A stretch of 64,000 bases of DNA from Sinosporangium album (GCF_900100605.1 NZ_FNCN01000009.1:62001-126000); one strand, 5' to 3'; positions 47,301-54,908 are shown, counted from the first letter of the stretch. Made by a program: numbers and translations. The notes: generated by a model not told the origin, from the sequence alone.

Positions 47301-47996
47301 GGTCTTGGCCTGCGGCTGCGCCGAGGCCGACGCCTTGGCGGAAGCCGTCCCGTCGGTCTTCGACCCCTTGGCCTTGGCTCCCGAGGGGTGGGGAGCCTCG
47401 TCGCCGCCTGAAGCGGTCCCCGGGGCGGGGCGTTCGGCGGGGGGGCCCGGCACCTGTCCATTGCCGGAGGGGGCGGTCTGCCGCGGCACGTTCGCGGCCG
47501 GGGCCTCGGCCACGAGGGTTTCGGGAGCGCGACCGGACACGGCCGAGGTGGTTCGGGGGGCCGCGCCGGCTTCGGCCGTACGGCCGGCCGCGTGTGGCGT
47601 CAGCCGTAAGAAGACCTCGGTGAAGAGGGCGTTCAGCACGGGTCTCGCCTGGACGAACGGCTGGTCGAGCAGCTCGCGCCCGGTGAGGGCGAGCAGGCCC
47701 GGCCAGGACCCGGCGCGGTCGAGGGCGATCGCGACCTGGGGGCTGTCGATGTCGTCGGGGTCGAGGACGTGCAGTGCGGGCAGGACGTCGCCGACGGAGG
47801 CGGCGGGCCATTGGCCGAGGGCGGCCTCGGTCAGGAGCTCCCCGAGGGCGCCGGCGTCGACGGCGGCGAGCACGTGGGGGAGCGGGAGGCTGCGCCACCA
47901 GGCCGGTGGTAGGTCTGGCCGGTCTCTGAGCCGGGGGATGGCCGCTGCGTCGCTCCAACGCAGCGGGGGTACGAGGTCACTGAGGCTGAAGTTCAT
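44373..47996 (-). CDS. Giant paralogue of the sigma-region-4 protein, with long disordered linker
   Basis: The 1207-residue protein begins MNFSLSDLVPPLRW and shares its N-terminal 150 residues and C-terminal 170 residues (SATRRCFRQPDGRWWLRVDV, LPSGFAAYLGLVPG, RGDRDLLSLLG) with the 614-residue protein. Residues about 160-810 are a low-complexity Ala/Gln/Lys/Pro/Asp linker with repeated AQAAADKSxAQAAA-type units. Residues 812-880 match the region 4 domain, but the recognition helix is degenerate (FAVSAAEIEELEADLK instead of VTRERIRQIERDL), and the winged helices are missing. It may form the scaffold while the smaller paralogue contacts DNA. It is the first gene of the operon. Opposite-strand frames across the linker are compositional artefacts. 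Confidence 0.8.
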   Translation of the reverse strand: MNFSLSDLVPPLRWSDAAAIPRLRDRPDLPPAWWRSLPLPHVLAAVDAGALGELLTEAALGQWPAASVGDVLPALHVLDPDDIDSPQVAIALDRAGSWPGLLALTGRELLDQPFVQARPVLNALFTEVFLRLTPHAAGRTAEAGAAPRTTSAVSGRAPETLVAEAPAANVPRQTAPSGNGQVPGPPAERPAPGTASGGDEAPHPSGAKAKGSKTDGTASAKASASAQPQAKTDTPGRRPEADRASAADPQTSKDTKDAKNAELAKGNDKGQRAAGAKSDGQVAAAPQAAKPAEAKAADHKGHAPQATADPAQATANPEGPAQATAGKSPAQAAADPKTAKGQTASAPAQAAADKSQAQAAASPQGGPKATKGQAADAPAQAPADAHPTKADKSRAQAATDPETGPKTTKGQAADAAHPANAAHPANADQGQAPSGTAQATADKSRAQAAANPETGPKTTKGQAADAPAQATADTAHPAEAKQGQAPSGTAQATANPQGGPKKGQAADALAQAAAGTAHPAEADQGQAPSSPPQATAGKSSAQAAASPQGGPKKGQAADAPAQAAADADQGQAPSGPAQAAQAAQAGVGDGRPEADASQVPPRAAEAVADAAEQGVSDAPEGPAGTAQAGAEAEAGKDAVDRSPQGEAGSAEAAAPAEDAGEGAARERSAAADGEAEPGPEGREADGEAPEAPADADDRADTPGGAAEQAGASAVPPAGSAEVPAPGVPGGQGPGGAAAGAVPSPGEPGGFPKPGALPKRVKGVSPVHAAKAAYEARAEGVAGGEPGEEPTPFQAFTPTPRRQDGFSTTGEQGGLQVDLYALVEAAFAQLDDKSWAVAQNRVFTDVPSSSDELAKLFAVSAAEIEELEADLKVRLKKWLVSDAATPYRAHAAEMVRLLGKAAPKARLVEAADWHGRDLVSLEVSAWQFVLATLPGYRLVDGWVVDGDLAELQEKTRELIIGSEQPPTVSKALELVVSLGVHPDLAKEWLESVPQLRITPPAQGAAAAPEEPAAAAPPLSEAAPAEVEAPPQQPVSPLRALKDVSATRRCFRQPDGRWWLRVDVTDAHLKNAECTLPSGFAAYLGLVPGERRTVRSAAGDVTLSWSTGPVIESVLPLLADVGAKEGGYLFLTLSEEGVLRARHLSAAGPGVDPLTKALRLVGYTAPGGTIEQAARVIATRIGMSGPVTVPDLLTRLRERGDRDLLSLLG
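45560..47530 (-). repeat. Low-complexity, imperfectly repeated coding region
   Basis: This part of the 1207-residue gene encodes the linker. Imperfect units of about 30-40 residues containing QATADKSRAQAAA, PETGPKTTKGQAADAPAQA and AHPAEADQGQAPSG recur, most clearly between about 46250 and 47100. The DNA is repetitive as well, so length differences between strains are likely. Confidence 0.85.
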
Positions 47997-48142
47997 CTCT
48001 CTGTTCCCTCTCCGGCTGACTCACCGTTCACCAGCCCTTCGCGTCTCGCGGCCCAAGCCTCGCCATACTGTCGTGTGCTGCTACAGACGGGAACCACGGA
48101 ACAGACCATAGTCTGGCAAATCGCCCCCATGTATTGGGCCCG

Positions 48143-48895
48143 TTAGCGGCGAACGGCAGCGAATCGCAGACGAACGTAGTCGGCCATCCAACCGCTCTCC
48201 GTGCGGAGAGCGGGCGCCGCCAGTTCGTCCACCCGCCGCAGCAGTGGTTCCACCAGGTCGGCCGGAACGTTCGCAAGCGGCGTTCCGGCGAACATCCGCA
48301 CCCAGTCGGACGCGCCCGCCGGGCATTCGTCCAACGGGGTGGGACGGTCGAAGTATTCAAGGAGCCTCACCGTAAAGCCCGCCTTCTCCAGCCGTTGGGC
48401 GTATTCCGCCGGCGTGGGGAAGTACCAGGGCAGGTCGGGCTCGCGTAGTCCGTGCTCGCGCCAAGCCGTCGACATCGCGGCGATGAGCGCGGCGCAGTTG
48501 CCCGCACCGCCCATCTCGGCGATGAACCGGCCGCCCGGGATGAGCGCCTCGTGCACATTTGCGATCACCATGTCGGGGTCGCGGCTCATCCAGTGGAGGG
48601 CCGCGTTGGAGAAGACGGCGTCGTACGGCTCCGCCACCCCGAAGTCGTGCCCGTCTCCGACGATGAAGTCCAGGCCCGGGTAACCCGCGAGGGCCTTCTC
48701 GATCATCGCGGGGGAGCCGTCGATGCCGAGAACCTGCGCTCCGCGCATGGAGATCTCCGCGGTGAGCGCGCCCGTTCCGCAGCCGAGGTCGAGGACACGC
48801 TCGCCCTGCCGGGGATCGAGCAGGTCGACCAGCGGTGCGCCAAGAGCAGAGACATACCCAAACGAACTGTCGTAGGTCTTCGCGTTCCACCGCAT
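48143..48895 (-). CDS. Class I SAM-dependent methyltransferase, trans-aconitate methyltransferase-like
   Basis: The protein has motif I VLDLGCGTGALTAEI, motif II QVLGIDGSPAMIEKA, GDGHDF, and AVFSNAALHWMSRDPDMVIA, which is characteristic of the Tam-like group. ATG 48895 (MRWNAKTYDSSFGYVSALG) is chosen because the family starts there, giving 250 residues; ATG 48925 is an alternative. It transfers a methyl group from S-adenosylmethionine to a small molecule, possibly a carboxylate such as trans-aconitate. It is on the same strand as the helicase operon, but that operon starts 147 bases further on and is not clearly linked. Confidence 0.85.
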   Translation of the reverse strand: MRWNAKTYDSSFGYVSALGAPLVDLLDPRQGERVLDLGCGTGALTAEISMRGAQVLGIDGSPAMIEKALAGYPGLDFIVGDGHDFGVAEPYDAVFSNAALHWMSRDPDMVIANVHEALIPGGRFIAEMGGAGNCAALIAAMSTAWREHGLREPDLPWYFPTPAEYAQRLEKAGFTVRLLEYFDRPTPLDECPAGASDWVRMFAGTPLANVPADLVEPLLRRVDELAAPALRTESGWMADYVRLRFAAVRR

Positions 48896-49096
48896 CGTGC
48901 TCGGCGTGCCGTATTGCAAGACCATCAGCTCACATTCTGAGACAAGGTGCCTCGGACTCTATGGAGATGACACTTTAGAGCCTGAATGTGGGAACGACAT
49001 ATTTATCTCGCCTGTCGCAGGAGTCACTTCACCCCTCTCATGGGAGCGTTTCCAGCCGGAACTCATCCCGGACGCCGCCACAGCCGACCGCAGAGC

Positions 49097-50176
49097 TCAC
49101 CCCATCGTCTTCACCCACGCGCTGTGCAGGTAGGAACGTGCCTTGTCCGTCTGCGGCACGGTGAGCACCACCGGCTTGCCCTTGACCTCCGGCAGCTTCG
49201 CCGCGGCCTCCAGGTCCACGGTGCCCTTCATCTGCAGCGCCTCCAGCCTGGCCGGGCGCGCGAAGCCCTTCAGGAAGAGGTTCTGGCCCTTGTCGGAGAA
49301 CAGGAACTCCTGCCACAGCCTCGCCGCGGCGGGGTGCGGCGCGCGCTGGTTCACCGCCTGCGCGTAGAACGCGCCGAGTACGGCGTCAGCCGGGATTGTG
49401 ACCTTCCACGCACCGGACTCCTTGGCTGCCCGCGCGGCGTTCAGGTAGTCCCAGTCGACCACGGCCGTGGCCTGGCCCTTGGGGTCGGTGAGGTTGCCGG
49501 CCTGCTTGAGTTTGCCGAAGAACTCGACGCCGCGGGCGGCCTCCGGCTGCCCGCCCGGAAGCGATGCGGCCATCACGCCGCTGAACGCCGAGATCGTCTC
49601 CCGGGGGTCGCCGGGCAGCGCGACGCTGTATCCGGGCTTGAGGAGGTCCGCGAAGGACGTCGGCGGCTGCACCTTGCGCGAGTCATAACCAATTGAGACG
49701 TATCCCCCATAACCCGCATACCAGGCTCCACCATGATCTTTTAGGTCATCCGGGATGTCCGCCCATCCCAGCACCTTGTATGGAGCGAATAGGGAGGTAT
49801 TTGTAACAGCCACGTCCAAGGTCAAATCCAGCACATCCGGCGCGTTGGGTCCGCCTCGCTTGGCCGCGTCGATCTGGCGCTGACTGTTGGCTCCTGGATC
49901 GAGTTGGTTGACCTTGATGCCGTATTCGTCGTTGAACGCGTCGATGATCTCGCCGTAGTTCACCCAATCGCGCGGCAGCGCGACGACATTGAGCGCCCCC
50001 TCCTTCTTCGCGGCCTCAACCAGGCGCTCCATCGTGGAAAACCCGGCGCTCAGCGAGGCGCCCTGGGGGTTGACCGGAGGGTAGACCTTCTCGTCGGCCG
50101 GTGCGCCACACCCGGCGATCGCGCTGGTCAAAAGGACTGCTGCTGCGGCGCTGATGCGTAGGGTCACGCTATGCAT
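49097..50176 (-). CDS. ABC transporter substrate-binding lipoprotein (orphan)
   Basis: The 359-residue protein has a lipoprotein signal peptide ending in the lipobox AIAGC, so Cys near 23 would be lipidated. The mature part is a type II binding protein of the extracellular solute-binding family: ERLVEAAKKEGALNVVALPR, DEYGIKVNQLDPGANSQRQI, GYVSIGYDSRKV and SFADLLKPGY. That subgroup binds iron, polyamines, thiamine or phosphonates; GANSQRQ and PRDWVNY give no certain ligand. No permease or ATPase gene is adjacent, so it must work with a transporter encoded elsewhere. Confidence 0.88.
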   Translation of the reverse strand: MHSVTLRISAAAAVLLTSAIAGCGAPADEKVYPPVNPQGASLSAGFSTMERLVEAAKKEGALNVVALPRDWVNYGEIIDAFNDEYGIKVNQLDPGANSQRQIDAAKRGGPNAPDVLDLTLDVAVTNTSLFAPYKVLGWADIPDDLKDHGGAWYAGYGGYVSIGYDSRKVQPPTSFADLLKPGYSVALPGDPRETISAFSGVMAASLPGGQPEAARGVEFFGKLKQAGNLTDPKGQATAVVDWDYLNAARAAKESGAWKVTIPADAVLGAFYAQAVNQRAPHPAAARLWQEFLFSDKGQNLFLKGFARPARLEALQMKGTVDLEAAAKLPEVKGKPVVLTVPQTDKARSYLHSAWVKTMG

Positions 50177-50229
50177 ACTGCGCGTAGCTGCCGTGAAGGT
50201 CGAGGAGGCGCGGCCGAAGGGCCACTCCG

Positions 50230-50457
50230 CTAACGCCTCGGCGCGCCGACCACCCGCGCCGCCACGAGCGACTTCTCCAGCACCTCGACCAGGGTCCCGT
50301 CACGCTTGCGGATGGTGAGAACCCCGTCGGACCACGCCTCAAGCGTGCCGACGGTGTCGCGGAAACCGTCGGCGTCGGCGCGTCGCACCGTGACTCTTTC
50401 ACCGATGTCGGACGGAGCGATCGCCACCGTCAGGCGCGCTGCGAAACGAGGAGTCAA
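50230..50457 (-). CDS. Small SH3-like domain protein
   Basis: The 75-residue protein (TTG 50457) has [39 protein letters not shown] and [15 protein letters not shown], a beta-rich domain. In many actinobacteria this domain forms the N-terminus of a GNAT acetyltransferase located near fdxA; here the protein stops after the domain. It is divergent from fdxA. The frame is open to 50517, so the start is uncertain. It may be a stand-alone version or a remnant. Confidence 0.6.
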   Translation of the reverse strand: MTPRFAARLTVAIAPSDIGERVTVRRADADGFRDTVGTLEAWSDGVLTIRKRDGTLVEVLEKSLVAARVVGAPRR

Positions 50458-50564
50458 ACGACTTCGCCCCCCTCTGTTCCAGGCATTTGCTCGGCACGGC
50501 AATACTAGGCATAGCAACCTGCGATCGAGTTCGTGCCAAGGTGCGGAACAAGAAGGAGCCCGAG

Positions 50565-50891
50565 GTGACCTACGTCATCGCGCAACCTTGCGTGGATGTC
50601 CTGGACAAGGCGTGCATCGAGGAATGCCCGGTCGATTGCATCTACGAGGGCAACCGGATGCTCTACATCCACCCCGACGAGTGCGTGGACTGCGGCGCGT
50701 GCGAACCGGTCTGCCCGGTGGAGGCGATCTTCTACGAGGACGACCTGCCCGACCAGTGGAAGGACTACTACAAGGCCAACGTCGAGTTCTTCGACGAGCT
50801 CGGCTCGCCGGGCGGCGCCTCCAAGGTCGGCAAGATCGAGCGCGACCACCCCGTGGTCGCCGCCGCGCCCCCCGGTGGCGAGGACCACTGA
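50565..50891 (+). CDS. fdxA: Seven-iron ferredoxin (3Fe-4S plus 4Fe-4S)
   Basis: The 108-residue protein has [20 protein letters not shown] and [16 protein letters not shown], the ligand sets for one [3Fe-4S] and one [4Fe-4S] cluster, plus the usual C-terminal extension ([17 protein letters not shown]). GTG 50565 has AAGGAG six bases upstream. It is an electron carrier in the cytoplasm. Ferredoxins of this type can feed P450s such as the one at 11 kb, but no direct link is shown. dapC follows 122 bases later, the same order as in mycobacteria (fdxC, dapC). Confidence 0.95.
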   Translation: MTYVIAQPCVDVLDKACIEECPVDCIYEGNRMLYIHPDECVDCGACEPVCPVEAIFYEDDLPDQWKDYYKANVEFFDELGSPGGASKVGKIERDHPVVAAAPPGGEDH

Positions 50892-51013
50892 CGCGCGACC
50901 GTCGCCATGACCACGCCCGGCCCACGCGGGCCGATAGGTTTGGTCATGTTCGACGTGCCCGAACGCAAGACACTTGACCTAGTCCGACCCGCCTTTCGAC
51001 CACGAGGGACGCC

Positions 51014-52096
51014 ATGGTGAGCGCGCTGCCCGACTTCCCCTGGGACCGGCTTGTGCCGTACAAGGACCTCGCGCAGGCCCACCCCGACGGGATCGTCGAT
51101 CTCTCGGTGGGCACGCCGGTCGACCCGGTTCCCGCCGTGGTCAGGAAGGCGCTGGCGGACGCGTCGGACAGCCCCGGCTACCCGACGACCCACGGCACGG
51201 AAAGGCTGCGGCGGGCCGCGGCCGAATGGTTGCGTCGGCGGCACGAGGTCGAGGTGGACCCGGTCGACGTCCTACCGACGATCGGGTCCAAAGAACTCGT
51301 CGCATGGCTGCCCACCCTTCTCGGGGTACGGCCCGGCGACCATGTCGTGTTCCCCGAACTGGCCTACCCCACCTACGACGTGGGAGCCAGGCTCGCCGGG
51401 GCGTCGCCGTACCCGACCGACGGCCTGGTGAGTCTCGGACCCGAGCGTGTCCCGCTGGTGTGGGTCAACTCGCCCTCCAACCCGACCGGACGCGTACTCG
51501 GCGTAGGCCACCTGCGCAAAGTCGTGGACTGGGCACGCGAACGCGGCGCCGTCGTCGCCTCCGACGAGTGCTACATCGGGCTGGGCTTCGAAGAGCACCC
51601 CGTGTCGGTGCTCCACCCGGAAGTGTGCGGAGGATCACACGAGGGGCTGCTCGCCGTACACTCCCTCTCCAAACGGTCCAACCTCGCGGGCTACCGCGCG
51701 GGCTTCGTCACAGGCGACCCGGCGCTGATCCGGCGCCTCCTCGAAGTGCGCAAGCACGCGGGCATGATGGTGCCGGCGCCCATCCAGGCGGCGACCGCCG
51801 CCGCCCTCGACGACGACGAACACGCCGACCGCCAATACGAGCTCTACGCGCGGCGCCGCGCCGCGCTGCGCCCCGCTCTGGAGGCCGCCGGCTGGACCAT
51901 CGAACACTCCGCGGCCGGGCTCTACCTGTGGGCCTCCAACGGCACCGGCTGCTGGGACCAGGTGCGCCGACTCGCCGAACTCGGCATCCTCGCCGCACCC
52001 GGCGACTTCTACGGCGAGGCGGGCAAAAACCACGTCCGGATCGGCGTCACCGCCACCGACGAACGCATCGACGCGGCCATCCGCCGCCTCCAGTAG
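51014..52096 (+). CDS. dapC: N-succinyldiaminopimelate aminotransferase
   Basis: The 360-residue fold-type I aminotransferase has VPLVWVNSPSNPTGRVLGVG, the PLP-anchoring Asp/Tyr in VVASDECYIGLGFEEH, and the Schiff-base Lys in HSLSKRSNLAGYRAGF near 220. The short length and N-terminus LPDFPWDRLVPYKDLAQAHP match actinobacterial DapC. It makes N-succinyl-LL-diaminopimelate from the 6-oxo precursor in the succinylase route to lysine and peptidoglycan. Genes for the steps before (dapD) and after (dapE) lie 2-3 kb downstream. Confidence 0.93.
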   Translation: MVSALPDFPWDRLVPYKDLAQAHPDGIVDLSVGTPVDPVPAVVRKALADASDSPGYPTTHGTERLRRAAAEWLRRRHEVEVDPVDVLPTIGSKELVAWLPTLLGVRPGDHVVFPELAYPTYDVGARLAGASPYPTDGLVSLGPERVPLVWVNSPSNPTGRVLGVGHLRKVVDWARERGAVVASDECYIGLGFEEHPVSVLHPEVCGGSHEGLLAVHSLSKRSNLAGYRAGFVTGDPALIRRLLEVRKHAGMMVPAPIQAATAAALDDDEHADRQYELYARRRAALRPALEAAGWTIEHSAAGLYLWASNGTGCWDQVRRLAELGILAAPGDFYGEAGKNHVRIGVTATDERIDAAIRRLQ

Positions 52097-52107
52097 GATG
52101 CCCCGCC

Positions 52108-52776
52108 ATGACCTCAACGGTCGTCCTCGCACTGAGCATCATCCTGATCCTTCTCATTCTCGGAGCGTTCCTCGCCACCATGCGCCGCGACAGGCGCAAA
52201 GGCCACACTGAGCGCCCCGAGACGCCATCGCCGCCCGACCAGCCCAGCCACCCTCCCCTCGCCGCTCCCACAGGCCACCCGGGGATCGTCGGAACCGACT
52301 ATCTCGACCCGCGCACCGTCAAGGTGGGCGACGCGATCGACTGCCAGGGCATGCGCGCCCGCGTCATCGGAGCGATACACGTGTCGTGGCAGGGACGGCA
52401 ATGGACCGAGATGCTGCTCGACGACGGCACACCCCGATCCCAGTGGCTCTCGGTCGAGGTACGGCCCGGCCTGCTCCCCGCCGACGCGCCACACCTAGAA
52501 GTGCTCCTGTGGACGGCCGTGCCCACCCAGGGCATGGTTCCGGCCAAATCCATGCTGATCGTGGAAGGCGTCGAGTTCTACCCCGCCGACCGGGGCACCG
52601 CGGCGTTCAAATCCGAAGGCGCCACAGGCTACCCCGACCGGGGACTGCTCGACTTCGCCGACTACCGAGCCCAGGACGGACGCCTCCTGTCCTTCGACCG
52701 CGTCCAAGGCGAAGCCTGGACGGCGTCATACGCCCAGCCCCTCCCCCCAGGCTCCATCGACCTGGCCGGCTCCTGA
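52108..52776 (+). CDS. DUF4178 domain protein with N-terminal membrane anchor
   Basis: The 222-residue protein has a membrane helix at residues 4-24 (VVLALSIILILLILGAFLA), a Pro-rich spacer, then a DUF4178 domain: VKVGDAIDCQGMRARVIGAI, WTEMLLDDGTPRSQWLSVE, AKSMLIVEGVEFYPADRGTA and LSFDRVQGEAWTASYAQPL. The family is of unknown function and is often found near membrane proteins involved in envelope stress. It follows dapC by 11 bases and is probably cotranscribed. Confidence 0.8.
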   Translation: MTSTVVLALSIILILLILGAFLATMRRDRRKGHTERPETPSPPDQPSHPPLAAPTGHPGIVGTDYLDPRTVKVGDAIDCQGMRARVIGAIHVSWQGRQWTEMLLDDGTPRSQWLSVEVRPGLLPADAPHLEVLLWTAVPTQGMVPAKSMLIVEGVEFYPADRGTAAFKSEGATGYPDRGLLDFADYRAQDGRLLSFDRVQGEAWTASYAQPLPPGSIDLAGS

Positions 52777-52785
52777 AGGGAAGCA

Positions 52786-52945
52786 GGCCAACACAGCCGT
52801 CTCCCGGCATGTTGGCCGAGCTGTGTTTATTGCGCGCCTGCGGCGCGCGGCGAGGGGGCTCTTGATCCGGTGCTTTCCCTCGTCGCTCTGGTCGCTGCGC
52901 TCCCGGCGCTCCTCGGTCCAAGCACCGGCGCCCCCTCGCGCTCCC
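52786..52945. repeat. Dispersed intergenic repeat, copy B, with terminator-like hairpins
   Basis: This is the reverse-oriented, longer copy of the element at 16186-16320 (identical blocks at 52813-52828, 52846-52865 and 52917-52938). It also contains two overlapping hairpins just after the DUF4178 stop: AACACAGC/GCTGTGTT at 52790-52827 and GGCCAAC/GTTGGCC at 52786-52817, which are mutually exclusive. It sits between convergent genes. Confidence 0.85.
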
Positions 52946-52984
52946 GGGGTGGCCGGTTCCCGAATGCGTGGCCGCGCGGTGGGG

Positions 52985-53836
52985 TTAGGGGGTGGGGGTG
53001 TCGATGATGACGTGGGTGCCGCCGGCCTTTTCGTCCGCCTTCCAGCCGTCGTAGCCGGTTTCGGCGCTCCAGGCGTGCTTGGCGAAGCGGATTTCGCGGA
53101 GGCCGTATTCGCGGGCGTGGGCCATGGACCACGAGGCTATGAGCCAGCCGCGCCTGGTGGTCGAGGCGCTGATGCGGTTGCCGTCGGCGGGCGCGCTGCC
53201 TAGGGCCCTGAGGAGCTCTTTGTGGGCGGCCTGGGGGCGGGGCTTGGGCTTTTGGGCGTTGTCTTCGGGCGGGGGGTACCAGCAGGACAGGGCGGCGGGG
53301 ACGCGCCCGGTGAATGCGGCGGCCATGATCTCGGCGTCGGGCTCGTGTTGGGCGTACAGCGTTCCATCGGCGGAACGCTGCACTTCCTGGGCGGCGACGT
53401 GGAGTGGAATCGTGCGATAGTTCTTGACCTTGACCAGTCCGGCGAAGAACTTGTTGGTCGCGTAGACGACGTCGAGGAGCTGTTTCGGCGTGCCCCAGCC
53501 CTGTGAGGGACGCTGCTGGAAGACGCCGACGGAGTCCCGGTCCCCGAAGGGGATGTTGAGCAGCTTGGACTCCTGGATCGCGGTCGCGTAGGCGATGACG
53601 ACGGCACGCTCAGGCAGGCGACGGCGCTCGGCGACAGCCGCGATCGTGGCGGCGACGTCGGCCTGCTCGATGTCCAACTCCAACTGGCCCTGCGGCGTGG
53701 TTATGGTGCAGTGGGCGCCTTGGGCGAGGGGTGTGGCTCGTTTGAGCAGTGCATAGACACCTGCCGTAATGGCCACGGCCAACACCACGACGACGATCGC
53801 AATTGTCAGAACCCCTCGGGAGAAGTGCCTTCGCAC
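52985..53836 (-). CDS. Membrane-anchored lysozyme-fold-like protein
   Basis: The 283-residue protein has one N-terminal helix (LTIAIVVVVLAVAITAGVYAL) and an outside domain with AERRRLPERAVVIAYATAIQ, ESKLLNIPFGDRDSVGVFQQ, RPSQGWGTPKQL and a later AAFTG. Glu in AIQESKL sits as in goose-type lytic transglycosylases. A C-terminal part (SSWSMAHAREYGL-like, ETGYDGWK) follows. The family is conserved in actinomycetes, often near dap genes, but activity is unproven. It may act on peptidoglycan. Confidence 0.7.
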   Translation of the reverse strand: MRRHFSRGVLTIAIVVVVLAVAITAGVYALLKRATPLAQGAHCTITTPQGQLELDIEQADVAATIAAVAERRRLPERAVVIAYATAIQESKLLNIPFGDRDSVGVFQQRPSQGWGTPKQLLDVVYATNKFFAGLVKVKNYRTIPLHVAAQEVQRSADGTLYAQHEPDAEIMAAAFTGRVPAALSCWYPPPEDNAQKPKPRPQAAHKELLRALGSAPADGNRISASTTRRGWLIASWSMAHAREYGLREIRFAKHAWSAETGYDGWKADEKAGGTHVIIDTPTP

Positions 53837-53894
53837 GGCAATGAACCTACCCGTCCTTGGATGGTGCCGGTGTTCGTGGAACGCTTCGGGAACG

Positions 53895-53919
53895 CGCTAT
53901 AGCACAGCGCCATAGCACA
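53895..53919 (+). promoter_or_regulatory. 12-bp direct repeats upstream of dapD
   Basis: CGCTATAGCACA (53895-53906) and CGCCATAGCACA (53908-53919) are direct repeats with one mismatch and a 13-base period, 70-95 bases before the dapD start. They may be a regulator site for dapD or for the divergent gene. Confidence 0.45.
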
Positions 53920-53988
53920 ATCGTGATGTGCCGTCGTAGTGCGATGCGGGGCATGGAGATCACCTCTGTGCGGCTAAGCTCGCTGGCC

Positions 53989-54825
53989 ATGAGCCAGAGC
54001 TATTCCAGCCCCCTTCCCGCGGTCATCGACGAACTGTGGGAGCGTCGCGCGGAGTTGTCGCCCGGCGACACGGAAGCCCGGGGTGCCGTGGTCGGCGCCG
54101 TCGATCTTCTCGACACGGGGAAGGCCAGGGTGGCCTTCGTCGACGAGACCACCGGCGAGGTGGTGGTGGACGAGCGCGCCAAGCGCGCGATCCTGCTCAG
54201 CTTCCGTGTGCTCGGCATGGCCCGGTCGCAGGTCGGCGACTTCCAGCACCATGACCGCATTCCGCTCAAGACCACGCTCGAAGGTGTGCGTGTGGTGCCC
54301 GGCGCGATCACCAGGTGGGGCTCCTACCTGGCCCCCGGGGTGGTGCTGATGCCGTCGTTCACCAATATCGGCGCTTATGTCGACTCCGGCACGATGGTCG
54401 ACACGTGGGCGACCGTGGGGTCGTGCGCGCAGATCGGTAAGAACGTGCACCTTTCGGGTGGCGTGGGCATCGGTGGCGTGCTTGAGCCGCCGAACGCCGT
54501 GCCGGTGGTGGTCGAGGACGACGCCTTCATCGGGTCGCGCTGCATGGTGGTCGACGGCGCCAGGGTCCGCCGCGGCGCGAAGCTCGGCGCGGGGGTGGTG
54601 CTGACCGCGACCACGCGCGTCTACGACGTCCAGACCGGCGAGGAGCTGCCGAGGGGTGAGGCTCCCGCGTGGTCGGTGTGTGTCGAGGGCACGAAGGTCA
54701 AGTCATTCCCCGGCGGAGATTTCGGCATGCGGTGCATGCTCGTGCTCAAGCGTCTCGAAGAAGGCGAGCAGCACGACAAGCTCAAACTCAACGAGATCCT
54801 CCGCGAGCACGGCGCCAACGCCTGA
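53989..54825 (+). CDS. dapD: Tetrahydrodipicolinate N-succinyltransferase
   Basis: The 278-residue left-handed beta-helix acyltransferase has MPSFTNIGAYVDSGTMVDTW, VGSCAQIGKNVHLSGGVGIG, VVVEDDAFIGSRCMV and LGAGVVLTATTRVYD. It transfers succinyl from succinyl-CoA to tetrahydrodipicolinate, the first step of the succinylase lysine branch. The motifs resemble the Escherichia coli-type DapD rather than the longer mycobacterial/streptomycete form. ATG 53989 fits the family; the frame is open to 53857 and ATG 53953 is possible. dapE follows 83 bases later. Confidence 0.93.
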   Translation: MSQSYSSPLPAVIDELWERRAELSPGDTEARGAVVGAVDLLDTGKARVAFVDETTGEVVVDERAKRAILLSFRVLGMARSQVGDFQHHDRIPLKTTLEGVRVVPGAITRWGSYLAPGVVLMPSFTNIGAYVDSGTMVDTWATVGSCAQIGKNVHLSGGVGIGGVLEPPNAVPVVVEDDAFIGSRCMVVDGARVRRGAKLGAGVVLTATTRVYDVQTGEELPRGEAPAWSVCVEGTKVKSFPGGDFGMRCMLVLKRLEEGEQHDKLKLNEILREHGANA

Positions 54826-54908
54826 TTTCAGGAGAACAGCGAGAATCCGGCGGTGGCGGTCGCGTCCGGCGGGGGTTCGCCGCTTCCCGCCGGATAGGCT
54901 GAGGCGTC

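Noticed and set aside
45057-47411. 784-codon open frame on the plus strand opposite the giant sigma-like paralogue
   Set aside because: Composed of Arg/Gly/Leu repeats created by the antisense of the low-complexity linker; no domain, no ribosome site.
33613-48000. Genomic island with defined ends
   Set aside because: Accessory genes cluster here, but no tRNA, direct-repeat boundary or recombinase marks the ends, and ordinary genes (Old Yellow Enzyme, HxlR) lie inside.
53837-53988. Lysine riboswitch upstream of dapD
   Set aside because: The leader is too short and lacks the conserved riboswitch core; only a short direct repeat is visible.
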